Positions 49,690 to 59,026 of a stretch of DNA of 64,000 bases are shown here, one piece after another. The notes under the pieces were generated by a model. It saw only the letters and a list, made by a program, of their open reading frames with translations, was not told the DNA's origin and did no database searches. Each line of letters opens with the position of its first letter. Position 1 is the first letter of the stretch. The DNA comes from APNM01 sp040361335 (GTDB lineage: Bacteria > Pseudomonadota > Gammaproteobacteria > Nevskiales > Salinisphaeraceae), in contig NZ_APNM01000010.1 of NCBI RefSeq assembly GCF_040361335.1, positions 62,001-126,000 on the forward strand. Direction: 5' to 3'. Both the position numbers and the translations under genes were made by a program.

Positions 49690-50973
49690 TTACGGTTCCG
49701 TGACGATGTCGCGCGTGAACGCGGACGGGGGCAGGCCCAGGTCGGTGTGCGGCAGCCGCGCCAACCGCTTGGCGACGAAGTCGAACAGCAGCGGATTGAC
49801 GTCCCGGATCTCGGCCAGTGCCGCCGCCTGGTCGCCGGTCACGAAGCCGTGCTCTGCCAGGGTCGCCGGGTCCGCGGCCGCGTTGACCGCGGGCAGCGGA
49901 TAACCGCTGGCGTAGACCAGCCGGTCGAAGGCGTCCGGATGCTGCAACAGTTCCGCCAGCCCCCCGGGCACGCGCTCGTGATGGACGATGCCGCCCAGGT
50001 CCGCGTACAGCCGGCCGTTGTCGCCGCTGGCGCGCAGCAGGCGCAGGAACATGGCGATGCCGGAGATGCGCGGCGTACCGCCGTCGCCGTCGGTATCCGC
50101 CTCCGGGTCGGGGTAGCGGGCGGCGCCGCCCGCGCCCGACAGCACCACGCGCACGCCCTGCGCCAGCGCCCGCCGCAGGTGCCAGGGGTTGCCGTGGCCG
50201 CGGTCCCCGTCGACCAGCCCGGCGGCGTCGCCGGTACGCACGATCAGCATCAGATCGTTCTCGACCAGGGTGCGGTAGTACGGGTCCAGACGTTCGTCGG
50301 ACGGGTCGAAGCCCTGCACCGCCGGCCACCAGTGGACCGCGTCCACGCCGCGTCCGGCCCAGCGCTGGAGCGCGTCCAGGGCGTCCCGGCGGTAGGGATG
50401 CACGGAGACGACCGGCCGGAACAGGTCCGAGTGGCGCTCGGCGATATCGGCGACGTAGTCGTTGTCCACGTAATAGGCAGTGGCGTCCGGCAGCGGGCGA
50501 CCGTCGCCATCGTAGCGCTGGTCCAGGGCCGCCAGCCGGATGCGGTGTTCGTGGGGGAGGCTCCGCGCCAGGCGTACCAGCCGGGCGATGTATTCGACGT
50601 CGGCGCGCGCCATGTCGCGCACGCCCGCGGCGTCGGCGATCGCCGCGCCGTACAGCCGCGACCGCGGCCGCCAGCCATGCAGGAAACGGGGATGGACATA
50701 ACTGCGGTTGTCGTAGCCGTCGCCGCCGTTGCCGCCGGTGGACAGCAGGTAGGCGCGGTAGTCGCGCACCGGGCCGTCGAGGCCGTCGTAGGCGCGCGCC
50801 ACCAGGGCCTGTGCTGCGTCCGAGAGCAACCAGCGCGCATCCTCCGGCGCGTGGCGCCAGTTCCCGCCCAGGTGCCGGACGAGCGCGCCGCCGGCGGCGT
50901 CCAGCAACACCCCGGCCGCGGCCAGGACGACCAGGAGGCAGACGATGCGGATGGGCCAGCGGCCGCGGGACAT
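49690..50973 (-). CDS. Membrane-anchored amidohydrolase-like protein
   Basis: A 427-aa protein with an N-terminal membrane anchor (IRIVCLLVVLAAAGVLLDAA). The soluble part contains PVVSVHPYRRDALDALQRW, VDAVHWWPAVQGFDP, LMLIVRTGDAAGLV and RLYADLGGIVHHERV in the order of a TIM-barrel metal-dependent amidohydrolase (amidohydrolase-2 type). RTGDAA stands where many relatives have HxG or HTGE, so one metal ligand seems altered. The substrate is unknown. It lies between PhoX-like and oppF genes, all on the minus strand. Confidence 0.75.
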   Translation of the reverse strand: MSRGRWPIRIVCLLVVLAAAGVLLDAAGGALVRHLGGNWRHAPEDARWLLSDAAQALVARAYDGLDGPVRDYRAYLLSTGGNGGDGYDNRSYVHPRFLHGWRPRSRLYGAAIADAAGVRDMARADVEYIARLVRLARSLPHEHRIRLAALDQRYDGDGRPLPDATAYYVDNDYVADIAERHSDLFRPVVSVHPYRRDALDALQRWAGRGVDAVHWWPAVQGFDPSDERLDPYYRTLVENDLMLIVRTGDAAGLVDGDRGHGNPWHLRRALAQGVRVVLSGAGGAARYPDPEADTDGDGGTPRISGIAMFLRLLRASGDNGRLYADLGGIVHHERVPGGLAELLQHPDAFDRLVYASGYPLPAVNAAADPATLAEHGFVTGDQAAALAEIRDVNPLLFDFVAKRLARLPHTDLGLPPSAFTRDIVTEP

Positions 50974-51032
50974 GCGGGCTCCTGTAACGATTCGGTGGCC
51001 GCACTATACCGTAGCGCCGGCGACCCTCGCCC

Positions 51033-52043
51033 TCAGGCCGGCGCCGTTTCGTTCGCGAAATCGTTGGCGAAATGGCAAGCGGCGCGGGCGCCGTCGCCGT
51101 CGCGCGGGCCGCGCAGCATGGGCTCCTCGCGGGCGCACAGTCCCTGCGCCCAGGGACAGCGGGTCCGGAAGACGCAGCCGCCGGGCGGGTCCGCGGGCGA
51201 GGGCAGCTCGCCCTCCAGGATGATGCGCTCGCGCCGGCGCTCGTAGTCCGGGTCCGGGCGCGGCACCGCCGACAACAGGGCCTTGGTGTAGGGGTGGATC
51301 GGCCGCTCGAAGATGCGGGCGGCGGGCGCCGTCTCCATCACCCGGCCCAGGTACATCACCAGCACCCGGTCGCTGATCTGTCGCACCACCGCCAGATCGT
51401 GGGCGATGAACAGGATGGCGATGCCGAATTCCCGCTGCAGGCTTTGCAGCAGGTCGATGATCTGGGCCTGGATCGAGACGTCGAGGGCGCTCACCGGTTC
51501 GTCGCAGATCAGCAGGCGCGGGCGCACCACCAGGGCCCGGGCGATGCCGATGCGCTGACATTGCCCTCCGGAGAATTCGTGCGGATAGCGGTTGGCCTGC
51601 GCCGCCGACAGACCCACCCGCTCCAGCATCGCCACCACCCGTTCCCAGCGCTGGCGCTTGTCCAGCTCCGGGTACAGGTGCCGCAGCGGTTCGGCCACGA
51701 TCTCGGCCACGGTCATCCGCGGGTTGAGGCTGGCCAGCGGGTCCTGGAACACCACCTGGACGTCGCGGCGCAGCCGTCGCCACCCGGCCTCGTCCAGGTT
51801 GGTGACGTCCTGGCCGTCGAAGACGACGGCGCCGCCGGTGGGTGCCTGCAGGCCGGCGACGGTCCGCGCCAGGGTGGACTTGCCGCAGCCGGATTCGCCC
51901 ACCACGCCGAGGGTGGCGCCGGCGGACAGATCGAGGTTGACGCCCTCCACCGCCTTGAGCACGGGGCCGGATTGCCAGGGCCAGTCGCCCGGCAGCGGGA
52001 AATGGACTTGCAGTTGGCGTACGCGCAGCAGGGGTTGGCTCAT
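51033..52043 (-). CDS. oppF: Oligopeptide ABC transporter ATP-binding protein OppF
   Basis: A 336-aa ATPase. Walker A is GESGCGKST, the Q-loop FQDPLASLNPRMT, signature FSGGQCQRIGIARAL, Walker B RLLICDEPVSALD and H-loop FIAHDL. The C-terminal oligopeptide-transporter extension (IHPYTKALLSAVPRPDPD, CVFRTRCPWAQGLC) is complete, with Cys residues that may bind an iron-sulfur cluster. It is separated from oppD by two unrelated genes, including one in the opposite direction. OppF is favoured over DppF by the OppA type downstream. Confidence 0.9.
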   Translation of the reverse strand: MSQPLLRVRQLQVHFPLPGDWPWQSGPVLKAVEGVNLDLSAGATLGVVGESGCGKSTLARTVAGLQAPTGGAVVFDGQDVTNLDEAGWRRLRRDVQVVFQDPLASLNPRMTVAEIVAEPLRHLYPELDKRQRWERVVAMLERVGLSAAQANRYPHEFSGGQCQRIGIARALVVRPRLLICDEPVSALDVSIQAQIIDLLQSLQREFGIAILFIAHDLAVVRQISDRVLVMYLGRVMETAPAARIFERPIHPYTKALLSAVPRPDPDYERRRERIILEGELPSPADPPGGCVFRTRCPWAQGLCAREEPMLRGPRDGDGARAACHFANDFANETAPA

Positions 52044-52150
52044 GGTCCTCGCATCCGCGGCCGATAATCCGGGAACCGGCTCTTGGGAATCTTTTGCCCG
52101 GCCGGCGATCATAAACCCGTCATCCGGTATCGCGTATCATAGTGCCAACG

Positions 52151-52957
52151 ATGAACGAACATGACACGGCCCGCCGCCTGCGTCTTCTGAGCTTCAACAT
52201 GCAGGTCGGCGTCGGCACCAAGCGCTACCGCGAATACCTCACCCGCGGTTGGCGCCATTTTCTGCCCAGCCTGCAGGTGCAGGAGAATCTCGGCCGCATC
52301 GCCGAGCTGGTCGCGGATTACGACATCGTGGGTCTCCAGGAGATCGACGCCGGCAGCCGCCGCAGCGCCTACCGCAACCAGATCGAGTGGCTGGCCGGCC
52401 AGGCCGGCTTCGACTTCTGGTACGCCCAGGTCAACCGCGACTTCGGCCAGATCGCCCAGCACGGCCTGGGTCTGCTTTCGCGCTTCCCGCCTTTCGAGGT
52501 CACCGAGCACAAGCTGCCGGGCCCGATCCCCGGTCGCGGCGCGCTGCGCGCCCTGTTCGGCGACCCGGACGACCCGCTGGCGGTGGTGGTCTCGCACCTG
52601 GCCCTGACCAAGGGCACCCGGCGTCTCCAGCTCGCGGCGATCACCGAGTTGCTGACCGACTACCGTCACGCCATCGTGATGGCCGACACCAATTGCGTGG
52701 CCGACCGCCTGCGCGCCGACCCGGCCCTGGCCGCCGCCGGCCTCCAGGTGCAGACGCAGCCGGTGCCGACCTTCCCGAGCTGGCGGCCGCGGCGCGGCAT
52801 CGACCACATCCTGACCACGCCGGGCATCGGCGTGCGCGGCGTGCGTGCGGTGGAAGCCGATCTCTCCGATCACCTGCCGGTGGCGATGGAGGTGGAACTG
52901 CCCGACAACGTGGGTGCGTTGCTGGACGCGGAGCTGCGGGCGACCGGGGTGGTCTGA
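52151..52957 (+). CDS. Endonuclease/exonuclease/phosphatase family protein
   Basis: A 268-aa EEP-fold hydrolase. Catalytic residues are visible in order: Asn in LLSFNMQV, Glu in GLQEIDAG, His/Asp-Asn in VVSHLALT and VMADTNCV, and Asp-His in LSDHLPV. Phosphodiester or phospholipid head-group hydrolysis is the family chemistry. It has no signal peptide. It is divergent from oppF and convergent with the PLD gene, next to which it might act in lipid metabolism (inference). The frame extends to a GTG at 52142, but ATG 52151 is likely. Confidence 0.87.
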   Translation: MNEHDTARRLRLLSFNMQVGVGTKRYREYLTRGWRHFLPSLQVQENLGRIAELVADYDIVGLQEIDAGSRRSAYRNQIEWLAGQAGFDFWYAQVNRDFGQIAQHGLGLLSRFPPFEVTEHKLPGPIPGRGALRALFGDPDDPLAVVVSHLALTKGTRRLQLAAITELLTDYRHAIVMADTNCVADRLRADPALAAAGLQVQTQPVPTFPSWRPRRGIDHILTTPGIGVRGVRAVEADLSDHLPVAMEVELPDNVGALLDAELRATGVV

Positions 52958-52988
52958 TCGTCCCGGCGGCCGGTCCGCGCGCGACGGG

Positions 52989-54437
52989 TCAGAGGTAGGG
53001 GCTCAGCAGCCACGCCATCGAGTCGCGCAGGCGCACCGGCAGCGATCGGCCGCGGTCGTCCGCCAACGTGTACCGGCTCGAACGCGCCAGCGTGTCCACG
53101 ATGTGTTCCGCCAGGCGCGGCACCAGGGCGGTGTCGTAGACCTCCACGGCCAGTTCGAAATTCAGACGCAGGCTGCGCGGGTCGATGTTGGCCGAGCCCA
53201 GCACGGCGTAGGCGTCGTCGATCACGAACAGCTTGGTGTGGGCGAACGGCGGCGGCCGGTAGTAGACCTTGACCCCCCGGACCAGCAGGTCCCGCAGACC
53301 GTGGCGCGAGGCCCAGTGCACATAGGGCAGGTTGTTGTGCGCGGGCAGCACGATGGAGACATCCAGGCCGCGCAGGGCGGCGCTCTGCAGCGCGCCCACC
53401 AGTTCCGGCGACGGCAGGAAATAGGGCGTCATGATCAGCACGCGCTGACGGGCGCTGGCCACCGCCGCGCTCAATAGCGCCGCCAGACGGTCCGTGTCCT
53501 CGGTGGGGCCGTCGTCCACGGCCCGGCAGAGGGCGTCGCCGCGGTCGGTCCGCGTGGGCGGCGTGGGCTCGGTCTGCTGGCCGGTGACGAAGGCCCAGTC
53601 GCCCAGGAAAATCGCCTCGATCTGGTTGACCACCGGCCCGCGGAAGGCGAAATGCAGGTCCTCGACCCGCCGCCGGCGGCGGTTGTCGGCGAAGTGCCGG
53701 TCGCCGATGTTCATGCCGCCGGTGAACGCCACCTCGCCGTCGGCGACCAGGATCTTGCGGTGGTTGCGCAGGTTGATCCCCAGGGAGGGCGGCAGCAGCC
53801 GCGGCGGCAGGAAACGGGCCACGCGCACCCCGCGTTTGCGCAGCAGCACGCTGGCACGGCGTCGCGGCAGGGCGTAGTAGTCCCCCACGCCGTCGATCAG
53901 TACCCGCACGTCCACGCCGCGCTCGACGGCCGCGGCTAGGGTGTCGATGAAGCGGCGGCCGATGCGGTTGGTCTCGAAGATGTACGTCGTCAGGTAGATG
54001 TAGCGCCGGGCCTTCTCGATGGCTTCGAGCATCGGCGGGAAGGCGCCCTCGCCGTTGATCAGGGGCGTCACCTCGTTGCCGCCCACCAGCGGGCAGCCGG
54101 CGAGCCGGTCGCCGGCGTTGGCGAGGCCCGTGAACAGCGCCGGCAGTGCCGGGTCCACCAGTGCCGGCTCGCTCTGCACGCCGGCCTCGCGCGGCCCCAG
54201 GCTGTGTGCCGCCCGGGCTTCGAGGCGCCGGGCGCGCATGCGCACGCGGTTGATCCCGAACAGGGCGTATAGCACCGGGCCCACCGGCGGGAACAGCAGA
54301 CAGACGGCGACCCAGCCCAGCGCGGCGCTGGGGTTGCGCTTGTTCAGCAGGGCATGCAGCGCGGCGGCGATGCCGGTGAGGGCGGCCAGGACGACCGGCC
54401 CCCAGAACTGCAGCAGTGCCAGCCAATCGAGCGTCAC
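52989..54437 (-). CDS. Cardiolipin synthase / phospholipase D family
   Basis: A 482-aa membrane PLD. Two N-terminal helices (LLQFWGPVVLAALTGIAAAL, AALGWVAVCLLFPPVGPVLY) precede two HKD motifs, NHRKILVADGEVAFTGGMN and FAHTKLFVIDDAYAVLGSAN. This is the architecture of Cls-type enzymes that condense phosphatidylglycerol to cardiolipin. It begins eight bases after oppD ends and may be expressed with the opp genes. Confidence 0.93.
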   Translation of the reverse strand: MTLDWLALLQFWGPVVLAALTGIAAALHALLNKRNPSAALGWVAVCLLFPPVGPVLYALFGINRVRMRARRLEARAAHSLGPREAGVQSEPALVDPALPALFTGLANAGDRLAGCPLVGGNEVTPLINGEGAFPPMLEAIEKARRYIYLTTYIFETNRIGRRFIDTLAAAVERGVDVRVLIDGVGDYYALPRRRASVLLRKRGVRVARFLPPRLLPPSLGINLRNHRKILVADGEVAFTGGMNIGDRHFADNRRRRRVEDLHFAFRGPVVNQIEAIFLGDWAFVTGQQTEPTPPTRTDRGDALCRAVDDGPTEDTDRLAALLSAAVASARQRVLIMTPYFLPSPELVGALQSAALRGLDVSIVLPAHNNLPYVHWASRHGLRDLLVRGVKVYYRPPPFAHTKLFVIDDAYAVLGSANIDPRSLRLNFELAVEVYDTALVPRLAEHIVDTLARSSRYTLADDRGRSLPVRLRDSMAWLLSPYL

Positions 54438-54445
54438 GGCGTCGC

Positions 54446-55234
54446 TCAGGCGGGCCTGTCCAGGCGCGGCACGGCCGCCAGCAGCCGCCGGGTGTAATCG
54501 TGCCGGGGCCGGTAGAAAATCTCGTCGGCGCTGCCGGATTCCACGACCGCGCCGTCGTGCATCACCAGCAGCCGTTCGCAGGTGCCGGCGACCACGCCCA
54601 GATCGTGGGTGATCAGGATCACGGCGGTGTCGAAACGTTCCCGCAGGTCGCGCATCAGGTCCAGGATCTCGGCCTGGACGGTGACGTCGAGCGCGGTGGT
54701 GGGCTCGTCGGCGATCAGGATGTCGGGCTCGCAGAGCAGGCTGATGGCGATCATGATGCGCTGGCGCATGCCGCCCGAGAACTCGTGCGGGTAGTAACGG
54801 ATGCGGCGCGCCGCGTCCGGGATGCGCACCGCTTCCAGCATCGCCACCGACCGGTCCAGGGCCTCGCGCCGCGACAGGCCCTTGTGGTGGGTGAGCACCT
54901 CGGTCATCTGGGTGGCGATGCGCAGGTGCGGGTTCAGCGAGGTCATCGGATCCTGGAAGATCATGCCGATGCGGTTGCCCCGCACGCGCGTCAGTTCGCG
55001 CTCGCCGGCCCCGATCAGCTCGCGCTCGCGGTACCGCGCGGAGCCGGTGACGCGGCCGTTGGCGGCGAGCAGGCCCATGAGCGCGAGCACCGTCTGGCTC
55101 TTGCCCGAGCCCGACTCGCCCACGATCCCCAGGGTCTCGCCCGGCGCCAGGGTGAAATCCAGGCCGCGCACCGCCTCGATCGCGCCGTCCGGCGTATCGA
55201 AGCTCACCTTTAGGTTTTTTACCTCAAGCAGCAT
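54446..55234 (-). CDS. oppD: Oligopeptide ABC transporter ATP-binding protein OppD, short form
   Basis: A 262-aa ATPase with Walker A GESGSGKSQTVLALMG, Q-loop FQDPMTSLNPHLRI, signature FSGGMRQRIMIAISL, Walker B DILIADEPTTALD and H-loop LITHDLGVVAG. It ends at PRHDYTRRLLAAVPRLDRPA, so the C-terminal oligopeptide-transporter extension of about 60 residues with its Cys motif, complete in OppF, is missing. The stop is genuine and followed eight bases later by the PLD gene. Whether the short form reflects lineage-specific loss is unclear. Confidence 0.9.
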   Translation of the reverse strand: MLLEVKNLKVSFDTPDGAIEAVRGLDFTLAPGETLGIVGESGSGKSQTVLALMGLLAANGRVTGSARYRERELIGAGERELTRVRGNRIGMIFQDPMTSLNPHLRIATQMTEVLTHHKGLSRREALDRSVAMLEAVRIPDAARRIRYYPHEFSGGMRQRIMIAISLLCEPDILIADEPTTALDVTVQAEILDLMRDLRERFDTAVILITHDLGVVAGTCERLLVMHDGAVVESGSADEIFYRPRHDYTRRLLAAVPRLDRPA

Positions 55235-55242
55235 AAGAGGCT

Positions 55243-55402
55243 AACCACAGAGGCACAGAGATCACAGAGCAAACACACAATGGGGCGAATGGCCCAGGAA
55301 CGACGAGCGCAAAGGGCTTTTTGCCTTTCCGTTTTTCGCGTCTTTTGTGTCTTCACGGTTTTGAATCTTGTCTTCCTCTGTGTTCTCTGTGTCTCTGTGG
55401 TT
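55243..55402. repeat. Intergenic inverted repeat, CCACAGAG family, copy 3
   Basis: AACCACAGAGGCACAGAG at the left and CTCTGTGTCTCTGTGGTT at the right, with an inner arm GTCTTCACGGTT-like segment around 55350-55370. It fills the gap between oppC and oppD inside the transporter operon. Confidence 0.85.
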
Positions 55403-55416
55403 TTGATTCTTCAAAT

Positions 55417-56307
55417 CTAACGATCCTTCGGGTCGAGTGCATCGCGCAAGCCGTCGCCGATGAAGTTGAAGCAGAACAGGGTGGCGGCGAGGAAGCAGGC
55501 CGGGAAGATCAGCAGCCAGGGGGCGCGGCCCATCTCGTCGGCGCCGTCCTTGACCAGCGAGCCCCAGGAGGTCGCCGGTTCCTGCACGCCCAGGCCCAGG
55601 AAGCTCAGGAACGATTCGAACAGGATCACCTGGGGGATGGTCAGGGTCACGTACACCGCCACCACGCCGAGCAGGTTGGGCACGATGTGGCGGCGGATGA
55701 CGTCGGCCGAGGAGGCGCCGGCCATGCGCGCGGCCTCGATGAATTCCTTCTCCTTCAGGGAGAGGGTCTGGCCGCGCACGATGCGCGCCATGTCCAGCCA
55801 GTTGATGGCGCCGATGGCCACGAAGATCAGCAGGATGTTGCGGCCGAAGAACACCATCAGCAGGATCACGAAGAACAGGAAGGGCATCGCGTAGAGGATG
55901 TCCACGATGCGCATCATCACCGAGTCCACGCGCCCGCCCAGGTAGCCGGCCACGGCGCCGTAGGTGACGCCGATCGCCAGGCTCACCAGGGTCGCCACCA
56001 GGCCGATGGCCAGCGACAGGCGGCCGCCGGAGAGCGTGCGCACGAACACGTCCCGGCCCAGGCTGTCGGTGCCGAAATAGTGGGCGTCGGCCACCGACGG
56101 CGGTTGCCAGATGGCGCCGTAGTCCTGGGTGTCGTACGCATGCGGGCTCAGCCAGGGGCCCACGATCACCGTCACCAGCATCAGTGCCAGCACCGTACAG
56201 GCGGCCAGGGCCGCCCGGTTGCGCATCAGGCGCCGCGCGGCGTCGCGCCACAGTCCGCGCCCGCGGACTTCGGCAGCGGCTTCCAGCGTTTCGCCGTGGC
56301 CGGTCAT
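55417..56307 (-). CDS. oppC: Oligopeptide ABC transporter permease OppC
   Basis: A 296-aa inner-membrane permease. After an N-terminal cytoplasmic segment and one helix (AALAACTVLALMLVTVIVGPW) comes the OppC-specific loop with HYFGTDSLGRDVFVRTLSGG, then five helices and the EAA loop EAARMAGASSADVIRRHIVPN. It is coupled to oppB by a one-base overlap. Confidence 0.95.
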   Translation of the reverse strand: MTGHGETLEAAAEVRGRGLWRDAARRLMRNRAALAACTVLALMLVTVIVGPWLSPHAYDTQDYGAIWQPPSVADAHYFGTDSLGRDVFVRTLSGGRLSLAIGLVATLVSLAIGVTYGAVAGYLGGRVDSVMMRIVDILYAMPFLFFVILLMVFFGRNILLIFVAIGAINWLDMARIVRGQTLSLKEKEFIEAARMAGASSADVIRRHIVPNLLGVVAVYVTLTIPQVILFESFLSFLGLGVQEPATSWGSLVKDGADEMGRAPWLLIFPACFLAATLFCFNFIGDGLRDALDPKDR

Positions 56308-57221
56308 CAGTATTTCACCCGTGGATCGAGCCAGGCATAGACCAGGTCGACGATCAGATTGAAGACCACGATCAGGATGCCGTAGAACAGCACCACGCCC
56401 ATCACCAGGGTGTAGTCGCGGTTGAGGGCGCCCTGGACGAAAAAGCGTCCCAGGCCGGGGATGCCGAAGATGGTCTCGATCACCACCGAGCCGGTGATGA
56501 TGCCGGCCGTGGCCGGCCCCAGGAACGACACCACCGGCGTCAGCGCCGCCGGCAGGGCGTGCAGGAACAGCACGCGGCGCATCGGCAGGCCCTTGGCGCG
56601 CGCGGTCCGGATGTAATCCGAGCGCAGCACCTCGATGGTCGAGCCCCGCGTCAGGCGCGCCACGTAGGCCATGATCGCGGTCCCCAGCGCGATCACCGGG
56701 ATCACGTAGTGGCTGGGTCCGCCCAGGCCGCCGGCCGGCAGCCAGTCACGGTGCACCGCGAGCAGCAGTATCAGCAGCGGCGCCAGCACGAAATTGGGGA
56801 TGGATATCCCCAGCATCGCCAGGGTCATCAGGCCGTAGTCCGTGATCCGGTTCTGGCGCAGGGCGGCGAGGATGCCGATGGGCACGCCCAGGAGCAGCGC
56901 GAACACCAGCGACGCCAGCCCCAGCTTGAGCGAGACCGGGAAGCCGCTGGCGATGAGCTGGTTGACGGTCAGGTCCTGGTACTGGAACGAGGGCCCGAAG
57001 TCGAAATGCATCACGTCCCAGAGATAGCGGGCGTACTGCTCGTACAGCGGCTCGTCCAGGTGATACTTCGCCCGCAGGTTGGCCTCGATCTGCGGCGGGA
57101 GCTGCTTCTCGGCGTCGAACGGTCCGCCGGGCGCCGCCCGGATCATGACGAACGCCAGCGTGAGCAGGATCAGCAGCGTCGGGATCGCGCCGGCGATGCG
57201 GCGGATGGCATAGGCCAGCAT
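56307..57221 (-). CDS. oppB: Oligopeptide ABC transporter permease OppB
   Basis: A 304-aa inner-membrane permease. It begins with the typical TM1 RRIAGAIPTLLILLTLAFVM and PGGPFDAEKQLPP. The EAA loop is RTARAKGLPMRRVLFLHALP, and the remaining five helices end at FNLIVDLVYAWLDPRVKY. It lies between oppA and oppC. Confidence 0.96.
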   Translation of the reverse strand: MLAYAIRRIAGAIPTLLILLTLAFVMIRAAPGGPFDAEKQLPPQIEANLRAKYHLDEPLYEQYARYLWDVMHFDFGPSFQYQDLTVNQLIASGFPVSLKLGLASLVFALLLGVPIGILAALRQNRITDYGLMTLAMLGISIPNFVLAPLLILLLAVHRDWLPAGGLGGPSHYVIPVIALGTAIMAYVARLTRGSTIEVLRSDYIRTARAKGLPMRRVLFLHALPAALTPVVSFLGPATAGIITGSVVIETIFGIPGLGRFFVQGALNRDYTLVMGVVLFYGILIVVFNLIVDLVYAWLDPRVKY

Positions 57222-57244
57222 CGGTCAGCGCTCCCGGGTCCGGC

Positions 57245-58894
57245 TCAACCCGCGTCCTCCGCGCGGATGCGGATGTCCTTGCTGTAATAGTGGCCCATGG
57301 GATTGCCGACGTAGCCCTCGACGTAGGGCTTGATCAGCTTCTTGCTGGTGCCGAAGAAGATCGGGATCACCGGGTGATCCGACAGCAGCAGGGCCTCGGC
57401 CTCGCGCAGCAGGCGCCGGCGCTCCTCGCCGCCGGCCGTGCGGGAGGCCTTCTCCAGCAGGGCGTCGTAGCGTGGGTTGTCGTAGCCGGCGCCGTTGATG
57501 CCGAACTCCGAGTGCAGCAACTCCAGGAAGGTATAGGGATCGTCGTAATCGCCCACCCAGCCGGCGCGGTAGACCTCGGTGACCTCGCGCTCGGAGACGT
57601 TCTGCAGGAAGACCTTCCATTCCTCGTTGATCAGGGTGACGTCCGCGCCCAGGGTCGTCTTCCACATGTTGGCGATCGCCGAGGCGATCTTCTTGTGGGA
57701 CTCCATGGTGTTGTAGCGGATCTCGACCTCGAGGGGTTCGTCCTCGGTGTAGCCGGCCTCGCGGTAGAGGCGCCTGGCCGCCTCGATGCGTTTGTCCCGC
57801 GACCAGTCGGCGTAGTCCAGGCGTGCCCCCTCGTAGTCGCTGACCACCGGCGGCACCCAGCTATAGGCCGGGATCTCGCCGCCGCGGGTGATCTTCTCGA
57901 CGATGGTTTCGCGGTCGATCGCCAGCGACAGGGCCCGCCGCAGCTTCGGCGCGTCCTTGAACGGCGGCCGGGTGACGTTGAGGCCGTAGTAGTAGTTGCT
58001 CAGGCTGGGCTGGACCCGGAACTGGTCGGGGATGTGGCGCTTGAGCTTCTCCAGCTCCGGGATCGGGACCGTGCCGGTCCAGTCGAGGCCGCCGGCCTGA
58101 TAGCGCTTGAGCTCGGAGGCGGCGTCCGTGATCGGGTAGTACTCGACCCGCTGCACGCCCACGTTCTCCGCGTCCCAGTACTCCGGGTCGGCCGCCAGCG
58201 CGATGTGCGAGGCCACGACCCATTCCTCCAGGGTGTAGGCGCCGTTGGTGACCGCGTTCTCCGGCTGCGTGAACTGGTCGCCGTGGGCCTCCACCGCCGG
58301 CCGGTAGACCGGATAGGTGGTGCTGTGGGTGAGCAGCCCCAGGAAGTAGGGCGTGGGCGCCTTCAGGCGGATGCGCAGGGTGTGGTCGTCCACCACCTCG
58401 ACGCCGAGCGCTTGCGGCGGCTTGTCGCCGGCGACGATCGCCTCGGCGTTCTCGATCGGCGCCAGGATGCTGGCGTAGACCGAGCCGGTGGCGGGATCCA
58501 CCGTGCGCCTGAGGCCGTAGGCGTAGTCGCTCGCCGTGACCGGCTCACCGTTGGACCAGCGCGCCGCCTCGCGCAGGTGGAAGGTATAGACGGTGCGGTC
58601 CTCGCTGATCTCCCAGCTTGCGGCGCCGCCGGGCTCCAGGGTGCCGTCGGGTTTTTCGGAGACCAGGCCCTCGTAGAGATCGCGCAGGATGTTGGCGGCG
58701 GGCACGCCCTGGGCCTTGTGCGGGTCCAGGGTGCCGGGTTCGGCGCCGTTACCCTTGCGCAGCACCGCGGTGCCGTCCGGCAGGATCTTGGGCGCGATCT
58801 TGTTATGGAATTGGTCGCCGCCGGTCTCCCCGCAACCGCCCAGCAGGGCCATGCCCGCGACAAGCGCACTCAGCAACAGGATCGGGTGCCGCAT
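57245..58894 (-). CDS. oppA: Oligopeptide-binding lipoprotein OppA
   Basis: A 549-aa periplasmic binding protein of the SBP_5 family. MRHPILLLSALVAGMALLGGC gives a lipobox, so it is membrane tethered, not free. Characteristic blocks are GAEPGTLDPHKAQGVPAANI, LRDLYEGLVSEKPDG, RWSNGEPVTASDYAYGLRR, TNGAYTLEEW and LRRALSLAIDRETIVEKI. These match OppA/MppA-type proteins. It is first gene of the transporter operon. Confidence 0.95.
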   Translation of the reverse strand: MRHPILLLSALVAGMALLGGCGETGGDQFHNKIAPKILPDGTAVLRKGNGAEPGTLDPHKAQGVPAANILRDLYEGLVSEKPDGTLEPGGAASWEISEDRTVYTFHLREAARWSNGEPVTASDYAYGLRRTVDPATGSVYASILAPIENAEAIVAGDKPPQALGVEVVDDHTLRIRLKAPTPYFLGLLTHSTTYPVYRPAVEAHGDQFTQPENAVTNGAYTLEEWVVASHIALAADPEYWDAENVGVQRVEYYPITDAASELKRYQAGGLDWTGTVPIPELEKLKRHIPDQFRVQPSLSNYYYGLNVTRPPFKDAPKLRRALSLAIDRETIVEKITRGGEIPAYSWVPPVVSDYEGARLDYADWSRDKRIEAARRLYREAGYTEDEPLEVEIRYNTMESHKKIASAIANMWKTTLGADVTLINEEWKVFLQNVSEREVTEVYRAGWVGDYDDPYTFLELLHSEFGINGAGYDNPRYDALLEKASRTAGGEERRRLLREAEALLLSDHPVIPIFFGTSKKLIKPYVEGYVGNPMGHYYSKDIRIRAEDAG

Positions 58895-58940
58895 CAGCCT
58901 TTCTCGTGTCTCGGGAAAGCGGTCAGACTACAATAAATGA

Positions 58941-58972
58941 CGTGATTGGTGATTTGTGATTGGTGATTCGTC
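58941..58972. repeat. GTGATT-family repeat arm, copy 2
   Basis: CGTGATTGGTGATTTGTGAT followed by TGGTGATTCGTC, the same words as the left arm of the element inside the pnt operon, upstream of oppA. No complementary arm is present, so this is a half element or remnant. Confidence 0.6.
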
Positions 58973-59026
58973 AAGGGGCCGATGTGCCGCGCTCCCGGGG
59001 GACGGGCTTCCTGTTAAGCTGAACGC

